Shown piece by piece: positions 1-8,950 of a stretch of DNA of 63,334 nucleotides (positions within the stretch are counted from its first letter, which is position 1; every line of letters begins with the position of its first letter). Both the position numbers and the translations under genes were made by a program. Location of the stretch: NCBI GenBank assembly GCA_002238685.1, contig MPMV01000025.1, positions 1 through 63,334 of the forward strand, given 5' to 3'. Below the pieces are notes generated by a model. The model ran no database searches and had not been told where the DNA came from. It saw only the letters and a list, made by a program, of their open reading frames with translations. This DNA comes from a bacterium EF100-94H03 bin56 (GTDB taxonomy: Bacteria > Pseudomonadota > Alphaproteobacteria > SP197).

Positions 1-124
1 CTTCATCACGGGTACGGCTGCCGAGGTCACACCGGTCGGCCAGATCGGCGACCTGCATTTCCAGCCAGGCCGCATTTGCCGCGCTCTCATGCAGGACTTC
101 AACGCCGAAGTCAGAAGTCCCTGA
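1..124 (+). CDS. ilvE: Branched-chain amino acid aminotransferase, C-terminal fragment
   Basis: An open frame enters from the window edge (first full codon at base 2) and ends in TGA at 122-124, leaving 40 residues. The fragment contains FITGTAAEVTPV, the conserved motif near the C-terminus of PLP-dependent branched-chain aminotransferases, which transfer amino groups between Leu/Ile/Val and 2-oxoglutarate. The closing segment (RICRALMQDFNAEVRS) also fits the family tail. The body of the gene lies outside the window, so the exact subfamily (IlvE or a close class IV aminotransferase) cannot be settled. Confidence 0.8.
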   Translation, partial: FITGTAAEVTPVGQIGDLHFQPGRICRALMQDFNAEVRSP

Positions 125-175
125 CAGCATCTGCCCTTTCTCCGCGCAGCAGCAATTGACGCCCGTGCGTGCCGC

Positions 176-583
176 TCACCTCCCTGACCAAGGGTCGAAG
201 ACCTCGACGCCGGCAACATTTCCCGTCACCACGGTCATTCCGTGGATGATCGCTGTCGCTGCAATCAATGCGTCCCGTTGGGGCTTCGGGTCGGGCACAT
301 GCAGGTGAGCGCATTTGAGGGCTACGGTGGAATCGACCGGCAGCGTGCGTTCCTGGAATTCCGTCAGCACATGACAATCCATCCATGTCCGGAACCTTTC
401 CCCTTGCCGGGCGTCACGCCGCTCAAGGCGAAGGATGCCGATCTCCAATTCCATGAGTGTGAGCGCCGAGACATAGAATCGTGTCGCATCCTGACCGGAG
501 AACCATGCTGTGACACGGGCATGCGCCATACCGTCGCCGAGCTTTCGCAGCTCGGATATCACATTCGTGTCCAGCAAGAACAT
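176..583 (-). CDS. PIN-domain toxin, VapC/FitB type, probably degenerate
   Basis: 135 aa PIN-domain protein of the VapC/FitB ribonuclease-toxin family. Visible acidic residues are D5 (LLDTNV), E45 (LMELEIG) and D104 (RDALIAATA). The fourth conserved acid usually follows the C-terminal T-x-N-V motif (as in TRNVADF), but here the sequence runs TGNVAGVEV: the residues carrying that Asp look deleted. The start ATG shares one base with the stop of the upstream antitoxin remnant, the normal coupling for such pairs. With a broken antitoxin and a missing catalytic acid, the pair looks like a decaying module rather than an active toxin, although sequencing error in the antitoxin is not excluded. Confidence 0.8.
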   Translation of the reverse strand: MFLLDTNVISELRKLGDGMAHARVTAWFSGQDATRFYVSALTLMELEIGILRLERRDARQGERFRTWMDCHVLTEFQERTLPVDSTVALKCAHLHVPDPKPQRDALIAATAIIHGMTVVTGNVAGVEVFDPWSGR

Positions 584-833
584 CAGGAAAGGTCGGCCTC
601 ACGGAACCTGATACGTATGCGGGGCGGATCGAATTCGATATCGGCCAAGCCTGGCATGGACAATGCGTCGACAAGACTGCGCCGCTGGCCTGAATGAAAG
701 CCGTCTGTAGTCCTCAATGCTGAGCAGCACGTGCGCGGGCCTTCCCCGATCGTTTGTGAACACTGGCCCAGAGAGCGCAGCTCTCTTTCTTGCCTGCCAC
801 GTCCTGACGGACCACGTCACAGCGTCTTGGCAT
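583..833 (-). pseudogene. Phd/YefM-type antitoxin remnant with two frameshifts
   Basis: Immediately upstream of the PIN toxin, fragments of one Phd-type antitoxin appear in different frames. An N-terminal piece starts at ATG 831-833 and contains RQDVAGKK. A middle piece contains RAALSGPVF, DRGRPAHVLLSIEDYRRLS. A C-terminal piece contains SLVDALSMPGLADIEFDPP and READLS and stops at 583. Joined, they match a full-length antitoxin of about 83 residues: N-terminal DNA-binding domain, then a toxin-neutralising tail. Shifts fall near 787-795 and near 690-696. Total length is not a multiple of three. It is either a genuine pseudogene or contains two indel sequencing errors. Confidence 0.7.
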
Positions 834-973
834 CTGGCGACAACACGTGTGGATGACACTACAACGGCGCCAGTTGTTTCACAGGATGACCGACAGATGG
901 AGCGAGTCCGTCCCCATACGCGACACCGGGGAACGTTGCGGTTGCCGGCGTGGGGCACGCGACAACAGGGGGT

Positions 974-1729
974 ATGGTGCCAGATCGGATCACAGCGTTG
1001 TTCTTTGAGCTGTTCAGCGGGTTGCCCCGGCAGGGACCGGGAACCACGGTGAACACGCAGCGTGCCCTCGGGTTCGTGCCGGACATCGGGCCGCGGACAC
1101 GTGTTCTTGACATTGGTTGCGGGACGGGCGCCCAGACTCTGGTGCTGGCCGCGTCGACGCCTGCGCACATCGTGGCGATCGACACTCATCCGCCTTTCGT
1201 GGATGCCCTGAACCGGGAAGCCCGCCGGCTGGGCATCACCGTTCGATTGCAGGCGCGCGTGGCCGACATGCGCAGTCTCGACTTCGCCGACGGATCCTTC
1301 GATCTCATCTGGTGCGAAGGCGCCATCTACAACGCAGGCGTCGAAAGGGGACTCCGCGACTGGCACAGGCTGCTGTCGCGCAACGGGCACGTAGCGCTGA
1401 CCGAGGTGTGCTGGCGGAAACCCTCACCACCTGCTGAATGCGTGGCGTTCTGGAACCGGGAATATCCGGCAATCCGCAGCACCTCCGCGCTCCTGGAAGC
1501 CGTCGAGGGGTGCGGCTACACGATCGTGAGCCACTTTCCGCTCCCCGCCTCGGCGTGGTGGGACGACTACTATCGGCCGCTGCAGGATAACATCAACGCA
1601 TTCCGCGAGCGTTATCGCAATGCGCCGGATGCACAGGAACTGGCGGGTCAGTGTCAGCACGAAATAGACATCTGGCATGCCCATTCGGAGTTCTACGGTT
1701 ACGAATTCCTCGTGCTGCAAGCCCGTTGA
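974..1729 (+). CDS. Class I SAM-dependent methyltransferase
   Basis: About 251 aa. The SAM-binding motif I is VLDIGCGTGAQT at roughly residues 42-53, followed by an acidic end of strand 2 (VAIDTH) and FDLIWCEGAIYN as motif II/post-motif. This is the Rossmann-fold methyltransferase core; substrate is not evident and no neighbour suggests one. The start is uncertain: ATG 974 is preferred, but an in-frame GTG lies at 950 and another GTG at 977, the latter better spaced from the AGGGGG at 966-971. It stands alone between the toxin-antitoxin remnant and the convergent moaE. Confidence 0.75.
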   Translation: MVPDRITALFFELFSGLPRQGPGTTVNTQRALGFVPDIGPRTRVLDIGCGTGAQTLVLAASTPAHIVAIDTHPPFVDALNREARRLGITVRLQARVADMRSLDFADGSFDLIWCEGAIYNAGVERGLRDWHRLLSRNGHVALTEVCWRKPSPPAECVAFWNREYPAIRSTSALLEAVEGCGYTIVSHFPLPASAWWDDYYRPLQDNINAFRERYRNAPDAQELAGQCQHEIDIWHAHSEFYGYEFLVLQAR

Positions 1730-1825
1730 CGCCGGCATCTGCCGAAGGGATCCGGAGAGCGTAGTCCAGGTGCGTTCAATGGTGTGACAGGAGTGAAGGA
1801 GCGGGCCTCTCCGGTCCGCCGCCGG

Positions 1826-2278
1826 TCACTCCTTGTCCCAGCGGGCCGCGGCATCGTCATCGCGGGCGCGGGCCTCGACCCAGTGGCTGGCGTCCTGTGT
1901 TTCCTCGAGTTTCCAGAAGGGCGCCTTTGTCTTCAGCCAGTCGATCAGGAAGGCGCAGGCCTCCAGTGCGGCCTGACGATGCGCCGATGCCGTCACCACC
2001 AGCACGATCCGGTCCCCCGGCTCGAGGCGGCCGTAGCGGTGAATGACGAGGCTCGCCTCCAGCGGCCAGCGGCGGCAGGCCTCCTCGTCGATCTCGCGCA
2101 GCATCCTCTCGGTCATCCCGGGATAGTGCTCCAGGGTCATCGAGGACGGGCCTCCATCGCCCGCCATGTCGCGCACCACGCCGACGAAGGAGGCGATGGC
2201 GCCGAGTGACGTCGAGTGCGAGGCGATGGCCTCCATCTCGGCAGCGATGTCGAAGTCCTCTGCCTGGACGCGAATCAT
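1826..2278 (-). CDS. moaE: Molybdopterin synthase catalytic subunit MoaE
   Basis: 150 aa, the usual length. MoaE pairs with thiocarboxylated MoaD to convert cyclic pyranopterin monophosphate to molybdopterin in the cytoplasm. Family landmarks are visible: FVGVVRD near residue 33, the HRYGRLEPGD segment, and the active-site lysine region WLKTKAPFWKLEE near residues 113-125. It begins 5 nt after the moaD stop, so the two subunits are cotranscribed. It is the last gene of the minus-strand uvrC-pgsA-moeA-moaD-moaE run and converges on the methyltransferase gene. Confidence 0.95.
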   Translation of the reverse strand: MIRVQAEDFDIAAEMEAIASHSTSLGAIASFVGVVRDMAGDGGPSSMTLEHYPGMTERMLREIDEEACRRWPLEASLVIHRYGRLEPGDRIVLVVTASAHRQAALEACAFLIDWLKTKAPFWKLEETQDASHWVEARARDDDAAARWDKE

Positions 2279-2283
2279 GGGAT

Positions 2284-2535
2284 CTAGCCGCCGGTCACCG
2301 GAGGGAAGAGAGCGACTTCGTCATCGTCCGTGACCGGGGTGCCGGCATGACCATAGGCCTGGTTGACCGCAACGCGCACATGGCCGGGTTGCGAGAGGGC
2401 CTCGGCATAGACACCGCCACGCCGCTTCAGCCATTCGACGAGTCCTCCCGCGTCGACAATGTCTCCGGGCAAGGTGATGTCCTCGCCGGAAAGACCGATG
2501 GTCTGCCTGACGGATGCGAAGTAGAGGAGTTTCAC
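2284..2535 (-). CDS. moaD: Molybdopterin synthase sulfur-carrier subunit MoaD
   Basis: 83 aa ubiquitin-like (beta-grasp) protein that ends in Gly-Gly (PPVTGG). That C-terminus is adenylated and thiocarboxylated to supply sulfur to MoaE. Starts MKLLYFASVRQTIG, typical of MoaD. Located 28 nt downstream of moeA and 5 nt upstream of moaE in the same operon. No activating enzyme (MoeB/MoaB) is in the window. Confidence 0.93.
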   Translation of the reverse strand: MKLLYFASVRQTIGLSGEDITLPGDIVDAGGLVEWLKRRGGVYAEALSQPGHVRVAVNQAYGHAGTPVTDDDEVALFPPVTGG

Positions 2536-2563
2536 GACGCGGCATTCCCTTGTGAGCGCAATG

Positions 2564-3850
2564 TCATGACAGGACCTCGCTGAAGGGCAGCACCTCGATC
2601 ATGTCGCCGGCCTCGAGGCGCGTCATCTCCTCAGGAAGTTCGGCGAGTCCATCGGTATCGACCAGCGATGACAGCAGGCCGGCGCCCTCCCTGTCAAAGG
2701 CGTGGGCCTCGGTAACGCCGTCGCCGCCGCGGCGCAGGTGGACACGGACGTACTCGCGGCGCCCGCCCTTCTTGTTGCGGCCGAATGCGGAACGAACGTC
2801 GAAGGTCTTCGGCGCGACATCGTCGGCACCGCCAAGGCGCAGCAGCAACGGCCGGGCAAAGCGCACGAAGGTCACCATGGCCGCTGCAGGATTGCCGGGC
2901 AGGCCGATGAACGTTGCATTGCCGATGTCTCCGAGCACCAACGGACGGCCGGGCTTGATCGCCATGTACCAGGCATGGAGTGTGCCGTGTTCGCGGATGG
3001 TGCGCTGTACGTGATCTTCGTCACCGACAGAAACCCCTCCCGATGTCATGAGCGCATGATGCTGCCCGGCAGAGTCAAGAATGGCATTCCGGGTGGCCGC
3101 AGCATCGTCAGGAAGGACGCCGAGGTCGGTAACCGTGCAGCCGACGCCTTCGAGCAGTGCCCGCAAGGCATGGCGGTTGGCGTCAAAGATGGCGCCGGGC
3201 CTGAGAACGCCAGGAGGATCGGTGACCTCGTCGCCTGTCGAAAAGAGGGCGACACGCAGCTGCTGCCTGCAGGGCAGGACCGTGAGGCCGGCCGAGGCGG
3301 CAAGACCGATATCGAACGGTCCCAACCGGCGCCCCTGGCGCAGGATGGTGCTCCCGGCGGCGATATCCTCGCCGGCTTCGCGCCTGTTGGCGCCGCGCCG
3401 GGTCCGGGAATCGAGAACGATCGAGTCTCCTTCGGTGCGGACATTCTCCTGCATGGCCACCGTGTCGCAGCCATCGGGCATCGGCGCGCCGGTGAAGATG
3501 CGGATGGCTTCACCGCGTCGTGCCCGGCGGTCGAGGGCCATGCCTGCCGCCACTCTCGCCGTCACGGGAAGGAACGTTTCACCGGTCAGGGCGAGGTCGT
3601 CATGGAAAAACGCGTAGCCGTCCACGGCGGCGTTGGCGTGGGGAGGAACATCCATCGTCGAGACGATGTCACGGGCAAGAATGCGCCCGGCGGCACGGGC
3701 GAGGGGAATCTCTTCCGCGGCTGTCACCGGGACGGCAATGCGCGCAATGAGATCGAGCGCTTCAGCCGCCGTCATCAAGCGGTCGCCGCGCGCTTCAGGG
3801 CTCGCCTGGCGATCCGTACCGCGTAGAACGTGTGTCGGTGCAGGACTCAT
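2564..3850 (-). CDS. moeA: Molybdopterin molybdenumtransferase MoeA
   Basis: 428 aa. MoeA inserts molybdate into adenylylated molybdopterin to give the mature cofactor. Landmarks in order: VDGYAF near residue 76, GEAIRIFTGAPMPDG near 113, the GDEV segment near 208, GGVSVGDEDHV near 270, and GLPGNPAAA near 315. The start ATG overlaps the pgsA stop by 4 nt. About 25 residues precede the usual MoeA start (MTAAEAL), so an internal ATG near residue 26 is possible. It sits between pgsA and moaD; the placement of a cofactor gene inside the common uvrC-pgsA-moaD-moaE order is consistent with a joint Mo-cofactor operon. Confidence 0.95.
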   Translation of the reverse strand: MSPAPTHVLRGTDRQASPEARGDRLMTAAEALDLIARIAVPVTAAEEIPLARAAGRILARDIVSTMDVPPHANAAVDGYAFFHDDLALTGETFLPVTARVAAGMALDRRARRGEAIRIFTGAPMPDGCDTVAMQENVRTEGDSIVLDSRTRRGANRREAGEDIAAGSTILRQGRRLGPFDIGLAASAGLTVLPCRQQLRVALFSTGDEVTDPPGVLRPGAIFDANRHALRALLEGVGCTVTDLGVLPDDAAATRNAILDSAGQHHALMTSGGVSVGDEDHVQRTIREHGTLHAWYMAIKPGRPLVLGDIGNATFIGLPGNPAAAMVTFVRFARPLLLRLGGADDVAPKTFDVRSAFGRNKKGGRREYVRVHLRRGGDGVTEAHAFDREGAGLLSSLVDTDGLAELPEEMTRLEAGDMIEVLPFSEVLS

Positions 3851-4404
3851 GCTTCTTCTGATAGCGAACGTCGCCGCTCCGTCAAGGCACGCCGGGCGGC
3901 CTCACCGTGAAGCAGTCCCGAAAGGGCGGTCACAAGTGCGGCCAGCCACATGGCGACGAGACCGGCGGTGGCGAGGGCCGGATCCGGGATGAGAACCAGG
4001 ACGATGGCGACGCACTGGAGAACCGTCTTGGCCTTCGAGAGTGGCGTGACACCAACGGCGAGGGAGGATGTGGCGAGAGCTTCGCGCAGGCCGCACACGA
4101 AGAGTTCGCGGATCACGATGACGAGAGCGGCGATCACCGGCACGTCTGACGTCGCTGTCAGAACGATGATGACACCGCACACCAGTACCTTGTCGGCGAT
4201 GGGATCGAGGATCCGCCCCAGGGTGGACTGGATGTTCAAGCGGCGCGCCAGCCAGCCATCGAGAGCATCGGTCGCTGCCGCCACGCAGAAGATGGCGAGT
4301 GCCGCCCAGCGGGCGCCGGGGCCGCCGTCGATCAGGAGAAACACGATCGGGACCAGGGCCGCCATGCGGGCGATGGTGAGGATGTTGGGCAGCGACGCCA
4401 TCAC
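3847..4404 (-). CDS. pgsA: CDP-diacylglycerol-glycerol-3-phosphate 3-phosphatidyltransferase
   Basis: 185 aa integral membrane enzyme that makes phosphatidylglycerophosphate, the first step to phosphatidylglycerol and cardiolipin. The CDP-alcohol phosphotransferase signature D-G-x2-A-R-x8-G-x3-D-x3-D is complete: DALDGWLARR, then GRILDPIADK, near residues 45-72. Hydrophobic stretches at the N-terminus (NILTIARMAALVPIVFLLI) and after the motif supply several membrane spans. It overlaps the uvrC stop by 4 nt and the moeA start by 4 nt, so translation is probably coupled. Confidence 0.95.
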   Translation of the reverse strand: MMASLPNILTIARMAALVPIVFLLIDGGPGARWAALAIFCVAAATDALDGWLARRLNIQSTLGRILDPIADKVLVCGVIIVLTATSDVPVIAALVIVIRELFVCGLREALATSSLAVGVTPLSKAKTVLQCVAIVLVLIPDPALATAGLVAMWLAALVTALSGLLHGEAARRALTERRRSLSEEA

Positions 4405-6317
4405 GGGTCGCGCTGGAAGTGGTCTCGGATGCGCCGCGCCACGGCGCGATCAATGCCGTTGACCTTCTCGAGATCGGCAAGCGGAGCGTCGGCCACGGCG
4501 CGGGCCGATCCGAAGTGATGGAGAAGGGCCCGCTTGCGCTTCGGACCGATGCCCGGGACCTCGTCGAGCAGGGAATGACTGATACGGCTGGTGCGCTTCG
4601 AGCGATGGGCGCCAATGGCGAAGCGATGCGCCTCGTCGCGCAGCCGCTGGATAAACCAGAGCACCGGATCACGTTCGTCCGGCATCAGCGGGTCACGCCC
4701 GGCAAGGAAGATGCGCTCGCGTCCGGCATTGCGGTCCGGTCCCTTGGCGACACCGGCAACGTCGACACCGGAAATGCCGAGGTCCTCGATGACCGCCAGG
4801 GCCGTCGCGAGCTGTCCGGCGCCGCCGTCGACAAGGACGAGATCGGGCCAGGCGGAAGAGGTGCGTTCAGGGTCTTCCTCGACGAGGCGCGAGAAACGGC
4901 GTTCGAGAACCTCGCGCATCATCGCATAGTCGTCGCCCGCCGGGGCCTTGCGGATCGTGAACTTGCGATACTGGTTCTTCATGAATCCGTCGGCGCCGGC
5001 AACGATCATCGCGCCGACGGGCTGGGACCCCTGGATATGACTGTTGTCATAGACCTCGATGCGCCGGGGCGCCGCGTCGAGACCGAGCAGGGCCGCCAGG
5101 CCCTCGAGATGGGAGCGCTGTGTTGCACTTTCGGCGAGGCGCCGCTGCAGGGCATCCCGCGCATTCTGCAGGGCATGATCCATCAGTGCCCGGCGGCCAC
5201 CCCTGCGCGGGACGCTGATCTCCACCTTGTGTCCCCTCCTGCCGGCGAGGGCCTCGCTCAGCAGAGCGTGATTGTCCGGCCGCACCGACACCAGGATGAT
5301 GCCGGGGACTTCCTTGTTCTCGTAGAACTGAGCCAGGAAGGCCGCCATCACGTTTTCCGGATCCCTGTCGGCGCTGCGCCCGGGCCAGTAGGCCCTGTTG
5401 CCGTAGTTGCGCCCGTGCCGGATGAAGAAGACCTGGATGCAGGTCTGGCCTCCTTCCCGGTGAAGCGCCACGACATCGGCGGCGGAAAGAGTCGGCACGT
5501 TGATCTGCTGGTGCGCCTGGATGTGGTTGAGAGCACGAATTCGGTCCCGCAGGCCGGCGGCTCGCTCGAACTCAAGGGCTTCGGCGGCCTCCTGCATGCG
5601 CCGGGAGAGACCGTCCTGGACCTCCCGGGTCTGACCCTTGAGAAAGGCGCGGGCGTCTCCCGTCAGGTGTGCGTAGTCCTCGTCGTCGGCCAGTCCGACG
5701 CAGGGCGCCACGCACCGTCTGATCTGGTATTGCAGGCAGGGCCGGGTTCGGTTGTTCAGCACGTGATCGGAGCAGCTCCGGAGAGGAAAGGCCTTCTGCA
5801 GGGCCGTGATGGTCCGATTGACCGCACCGGCGCTGGCGAACGGGCCGAAGTAGTCGCCCCGCGGGCGCCGTGCCCCGCGATGCTTGACGATCTGCGGCCA
5901 CCGGTGGTCGCGTCGCAACAGGATGTAGGGAAAGGACTTGTCGTCACGCAGGACGACGTTGTAGCGCGGCTTGAGCTTCTTGATGAGATTGGCTTCGAGA
6001 AGCAGTGCCTCGGCTTCCGTCGCGGTGGTGACCACTTCGACGGCCGCTGTTCCGGCGACCATCCTGTGCAGACGCGGGTCGAGGCGTCCCGGTTGCGCGT
6101 AGGCCGCTACCCGGTGTGCCAGGTTGCGCGCCTTGCCGACATAGAGAACCTCACCTTCAGACGAGAGCATGCGGTAGACACCGGGCCCTTCGGGCATGGT
6201 GGCCAGCGACGTCCTGACGGCGTCGGCGCCGCTCGTTGCGGGGACCGCATCCAGCTGTTCGACCGCTGGTCCTTCGGTCTCCCCTGACGGTCGGATGTCC
6301 CTCGATGCCTTCGCCAT
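4401..6317 (-). CDS. uvrC: UvrABC excinuclease subunit C
   Basis: 638 aa, full length. UvrC makes both incisions in nucleotide excision repair after UvrB handover. Domains in order: GIY-YIG nuclease near residues 45-125 (GPGVYRML then YVGKARNL); a Cys-containing linker (RRCVAPCVG); a UVR motif that contacts UvrB (ALEFERAAGLRDRI); the RNase H-like second nuclease domain with IEVYDNSHIQG and VLVDGGAGQL; and a C-terminal helix-hairpin-helix pair (LLDEVPGIGPKRKRALL). First gene of the minus-strand operon, followed by pgsA with a 4-nt overlap. Confidence 0.97.
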   Translation of the reverse strand: MAKASRDIRPSGETEGPAVEQLDAVPATSGADAVRTSLATMPEGPGVYRMLSSEGEVLYVGKARNLAHRVAAYAQPGRLDPRLHRMVAGTAAVEVVTTATEAEALLLEANLIKKLKPRYNVVLRDDKSFPYILLRRDHRWPQIVKHRGARRPRGDYFGPFASAGAVNRTITALQKAFPLRSCSDHVLNNRTRPCLQYQIRRCVAPCVGLADDEDYAHLTGDARAFLKGQTREVQDGLSRRMQEAAEALEFERAAGLRDRIRALNHIQAHQQINVPTLSAADVVALHREGGQTCIQVFFIRHGRNYGNRAYWPGRSADRDPENVMAAFLAQFYENKEVPGIILVSVRPDNHALLSEALAGRRGHKVEISVPRRGGRRALMDHALQNARDALQRRLAESATQRSHLEGLAALLGLDAAPRRIEVYDNSHIQGSQPVGAMIVAGADGFMKNQYRKFTIRKAPAGDDYAMMREVLERRFSRLVEEDPERTSSAWPDLVLVDGGAGQLATALAVIEDLGISGVDVAGVAKGPDRNAGRERIFLAGRDPLMPDERDPVLWFIQRLRDEAHRFAIGAHRSKRTSRISHSLLDEVPGIGPKRKRALLHHFGSARAVADAPLADLEKVNGIDRAVARRIRDHFQRDP

Positions 6318-6365
6318 CGCCAGATGAGGGCGGGGGAGCCGCGCAGCCGCGGCTCCTCCGGCGTG

Positions 6366-7028
6366 TCAGTCCGAGGGCTGCGGCACGATGCGCAGGTAGG
6401 GCTTCGGCGCCTTCCAGCCTCCGGGAAACCTCTCTTTCGCCTCGTCGTCCTTGACGGCGGGAACGATGATGACGTCCTCACCACTTTGCCAGTTGGCCGG
6501 AGTCGCCACCTTGTGGCTGGCCGTGAGCTGGCAGGAATCGAGCAGGCGCAGGATCTCGTCGAAGTTGCGCCCCGTCGACATCGGATAGCTCACCATCGCC
6601 TTGATCTGCTTGTCGGGTCCGATCACGTAAACCGTCCGCACCGTCGCGTTGTCGACCGGGGTGCGCCCCTCGGAGGTGTCACCGGCACCTGCCGGCAGCA
6701 TGTTGTAGATCTTGGCGACGGAAAGGTCGGTGTCGGCCAGCAGCGGATAGTTGAGTGCATGGCCGGTGACGTCCTCGATATCCTTCGACCAGCCTTCGTG
6801 ATCCGCCACGCCATCGACCGAAAGGCCGATGAGCTTGGCATTGCGCCGGTCGAACTCGGGTTTCATGCCGGCAACGGTACCGAGTTCGGTCGTGCAAACC
6901 GGTGTGAAGTCCTTGGGGTGGGAAAACAGGATGCACCAGGAATCGCCGATGTAGTCGTGGAATCTGATGCGGCCTGCCGTCGAATCCTGTTCGAAGTCAG
7001 GTGCCGTACTGCCTATCGATAGTGTCAT
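6366..7028 (-). CDS. 1-Cys peroxiredoxin (Prx6 type)
   Basis: 220 aa thiol peroxidase that reduces hydrogen peroxide and alkyl hydroperoxides. The peroxidatic cysteine is C45 in DFTPVCTTELG. The long C-terminal half with TVYVIGPDKQIK, YPMSTGRNFDEILR and the PANWQSGEDVI segment is typical of the 1-Cys/Prx6 group rather than short 2-Cys AhpC. The frame remains open for 130 more codons upstream, but the chosen ATG begins the recognised domain and has AAGGAG about 12 nt ahead. It lies between uvrC and fhs with a 170-nt upstream region that could hold its own promoter. Confidence 0.9.
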   Translation of the reverse strand: MTLSIGSTAPDFEQDSTAGRIRFHDYIGDSWCILFSHPKDFTPVCTTELGTVAGMKPEFDRRNAKLIGLSVDGVADHEGWSKDIEDVTGHALNYPLLADTDLSVAKIYNMLPAGAGDTSEGRTPVDNATVRTVYVIGPDKQIKAMVSYPMSTGRNFDEILRLLDSCQLTASHKVATPANWQSGEDVIIVPAVKDDEAKERFPGGWKAPKPYLRIVPQPSD

Positions 7029-7198
7029 GGTTTGCCATTGCTCCTTGCTGGATGATCCGGTCAGGGGCGCATGCCTGGAAGGGCGGCGGTCATTCCCCGG
7101 GTTAAGGAACGTCATCCCGGCAGCCTCACCCATGACACTTGGGTTGAGTCGCACGGAAGTCAACTGTTTCCGCAAGCGGCGGCAGCGGAATCGAGGCG

Positions 7199-8881
7199 TC
7201 AGAACAGGCCGGAAATGCGGCCCCGGGAATCGACACCGATGTTGTCGGCGGCAGGCACCCGCGGCAACCCGGGCATGGTCATGATGGCACCCGTGACGAC
7301 GACGAGGAACTCGGCGCCGGCCGATACCCGGACCTCGCGCAACGGAATGGTGAATCCCGTGGGCGCGGCCTTCAGCGACGGGTCGGTGGAAAAGCTGTAC
7401 TGGGTCTTGGCCATGCACACCGGCCAGGATCCGGCTGCAGTATCGTCGAGTTCGGCGAGCTGGCGCGAGATGGCGGCAGGCACGTCGATGTCGTCGGCCC
7501 GGTAGATCTGTCGGGCGATGGTCCGGATCTTCTCCTCGAGCGGCATGTCATCGGGATAGAGAGGCCGGAAGTCGGCGGTACCGCTCTCGGCGAGCTCCAC
7601 CACGGTCTCGGCGAGGTCGACGGCCCCGGCGCCACCGTTGGCCCAGTGGGTGGCCTCGACACAGCGCACGCCCTCGGCAGCGCACAGGTCGAGCAGTGAC
7701 CTTACCTCGGCATCGGTGTCGGCGGAGAAGCGATTGACGGAGACGACCGCCGGCACCCCGAACCTGGCCACGTTGCCGATATGCCGCTGCAGATTCGCAA
7801 ATCCTCTCCGGACGGCAGCGACGTCTTCCCTTGCAAGGTCATCGCGGGCAACACCGCCGTGCATCTTCAGCGCCCGGATGGTGGCGACGATAACCACGGC
7901 ATCCGGTGACAGTCCCGCCTTGCGGCACTTGATGTTGAAGAACTTCTCGGCTCCAAGATCGGCACCGAACCCGGCTTCCGTGACCACATAGTCGGCCATT
8001 CGCAGTGCACTTGAGGTGGCGAGCACGGAGTTGCAGCCATGCGCGATGTTGGCGAAGGGGCCTCCGTGCACGAAGGCGGGATTGTTCTCCAGGGTCTGCA
8101 CGAGATTGGGCTTGATGGCGTCCTTGAGGAGTGCGGCCATGGATCCCTCGGCATTGAGATCGCGCGCCGTGACAGGTGTTCTCTGGCGCGTGTGGGCGAC
8201 AATGATGTTGCCGAGCCGACGCTTGAGATCGTCGATGTCCGTGGCAAGACAGAAGATCGCCATGACCTCGGAGGCAACGGTGATGTCGAAGCCGTCCTGG
8301 CGCGGAAACCCGTTGGCGACTCCGCCCAGCGAGTTGACGATGGAACGAAGCGCCCTGTCGTTCATGTCGACGACACGGCGCCACGTCACGCGGCGCTCGT
8401 CGATGCCGTGCGCGTTGCCCCAGTAGACATGATTGTCGACCATTGCCGCCAGCAGGTTGTTGGCGACGCCGATGGCGTGGAAGTCGCCGGTGAAATGGAG
8501 ATTGATGTCCTCCATGGGCACGATCTGCGCATGGCCACCGCCGGCTGCTCCGCCCTTGACGCCGAACGAGGGGCCGAGCGACGGCTCCCGCAGGCAGATC
8601 AACGTCTTGCGGCCGATACGATTGAGTGCGTCACCGAGACCCACTGTCGTCGTCGTCTTTCCCTCGCCCGCCGGGGTCGGGGTGATGGCAGTGACAAGAA
8701 TCAGCCGGCCGTTGTCGCGGCTCTCCAGACCCTTGATGTAGTCGAAGGAGAGTTTCGCCTTGTCGTGGCCATAGGGCTCGAGATGTTCGGCGCCGATTCC
8801 CAGCCGGTCCTGGGCGAGCTCGATGATCGGTCTCAGTGTCGCGGCCTGGGCGATCTCGATGTCCGATGCGGGTTTCGACAT
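7199..8881 (-). CDS. fhs: Formate-tetrahydrofolate ligase
   Basis: 560 aa. Catalyses ATP-dependent formylation of tetrahydrofolate to 10-formyl-THF, feeding one-carbon metabolism and purine synthesis. The ATP-binding loop is [15 protein letters not shown] near residue 63. [19 protein letters not shown] and the FTGDFHAI segment are highly characteristic. The start is set at the ATG that precedes SKPASDIEI because GGGAGGG lies 9-10 nt upstream; a longer frame begins 24 nt earlier. No folD or other one-carbon gene is adjacent. A weak inverted repeat follows at 7168-7190. Confidence 0.97.
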   Translation of the reverse strand: MSKPASDIEIAQAATLRPIIELAQDRLGIGAEHLEPYGHDKAKLSFDYIKGLESRDNGRLILVTAITPTPAGEGKTTTTVGLGDALNRIGRKTLICLREPSLGPSFGVKGGAAGGGHAQIVPMEDINLHFTGDFHAIGVANNLLAAMVDNHVYWGNAHGIDERRVTWRRVVDMNDRALRSIVNSLGGVANGFPRQDGFDITVASEVMAIFCLATDIDDLKRRLGNIIVAHTRQRTPVTARDLNAEGSMAALLKDAIKPNLVQTLENNPAFVHGGPFANIAHGCNSVLATSSALRMADYVVTEAGFGADLGAEKFFNIKCRKAGLSPDAVVIVATIRALKMHGGVARDDLAREDVAAVRRGFANLQRHIGNVARFGVPAVVSVNRFSADTDAEVRSLLDLCAAEGVRCVEATHWANGGAGAVDLAETVVELAESGTADFRPLYPDDMPLEEKIRTIARQIYRADDIDVPAAISRQLAELDDTAAGSWPVCMAKTQYSFSTDPSLKAAPTGFTIPLREVRVSAGAEFLVVVTGAIMTMPGLPRVPAADNIGVDSRGRISGLF

Positions 8882-8950
8882 GGTCAGGGTTCCCTCCCGG
8901 GGCAATGGTTTTGGTGCATGGGCAGGTCGCGTCAGTCTGTCACGCCGCCT

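Noticed and set aside
4419..6287. A 622-codon open frame on the plus strand opposite uvrC, and similar long antisense frames opposite ftsZ, moeA, fusA-like and rsmH genes
   Set aside because: High GC with codon bias leaves few stops on the opposite strand. The products have no recognisable domain and the sense genes are unmistakable.
7168..7190. Terminator after fhs
   Set aside because: Only a 6-bp stem with an 11-nt loop and no U run; not strong enough to annotate.
6366..7418. A 350-codon version of the peroxiredoxin gene
   Set aside because: The upstream 130 codons overlap fhs on another frame and have no similarity; the peroxiredoxin domain starts at ATG 7026-7028.
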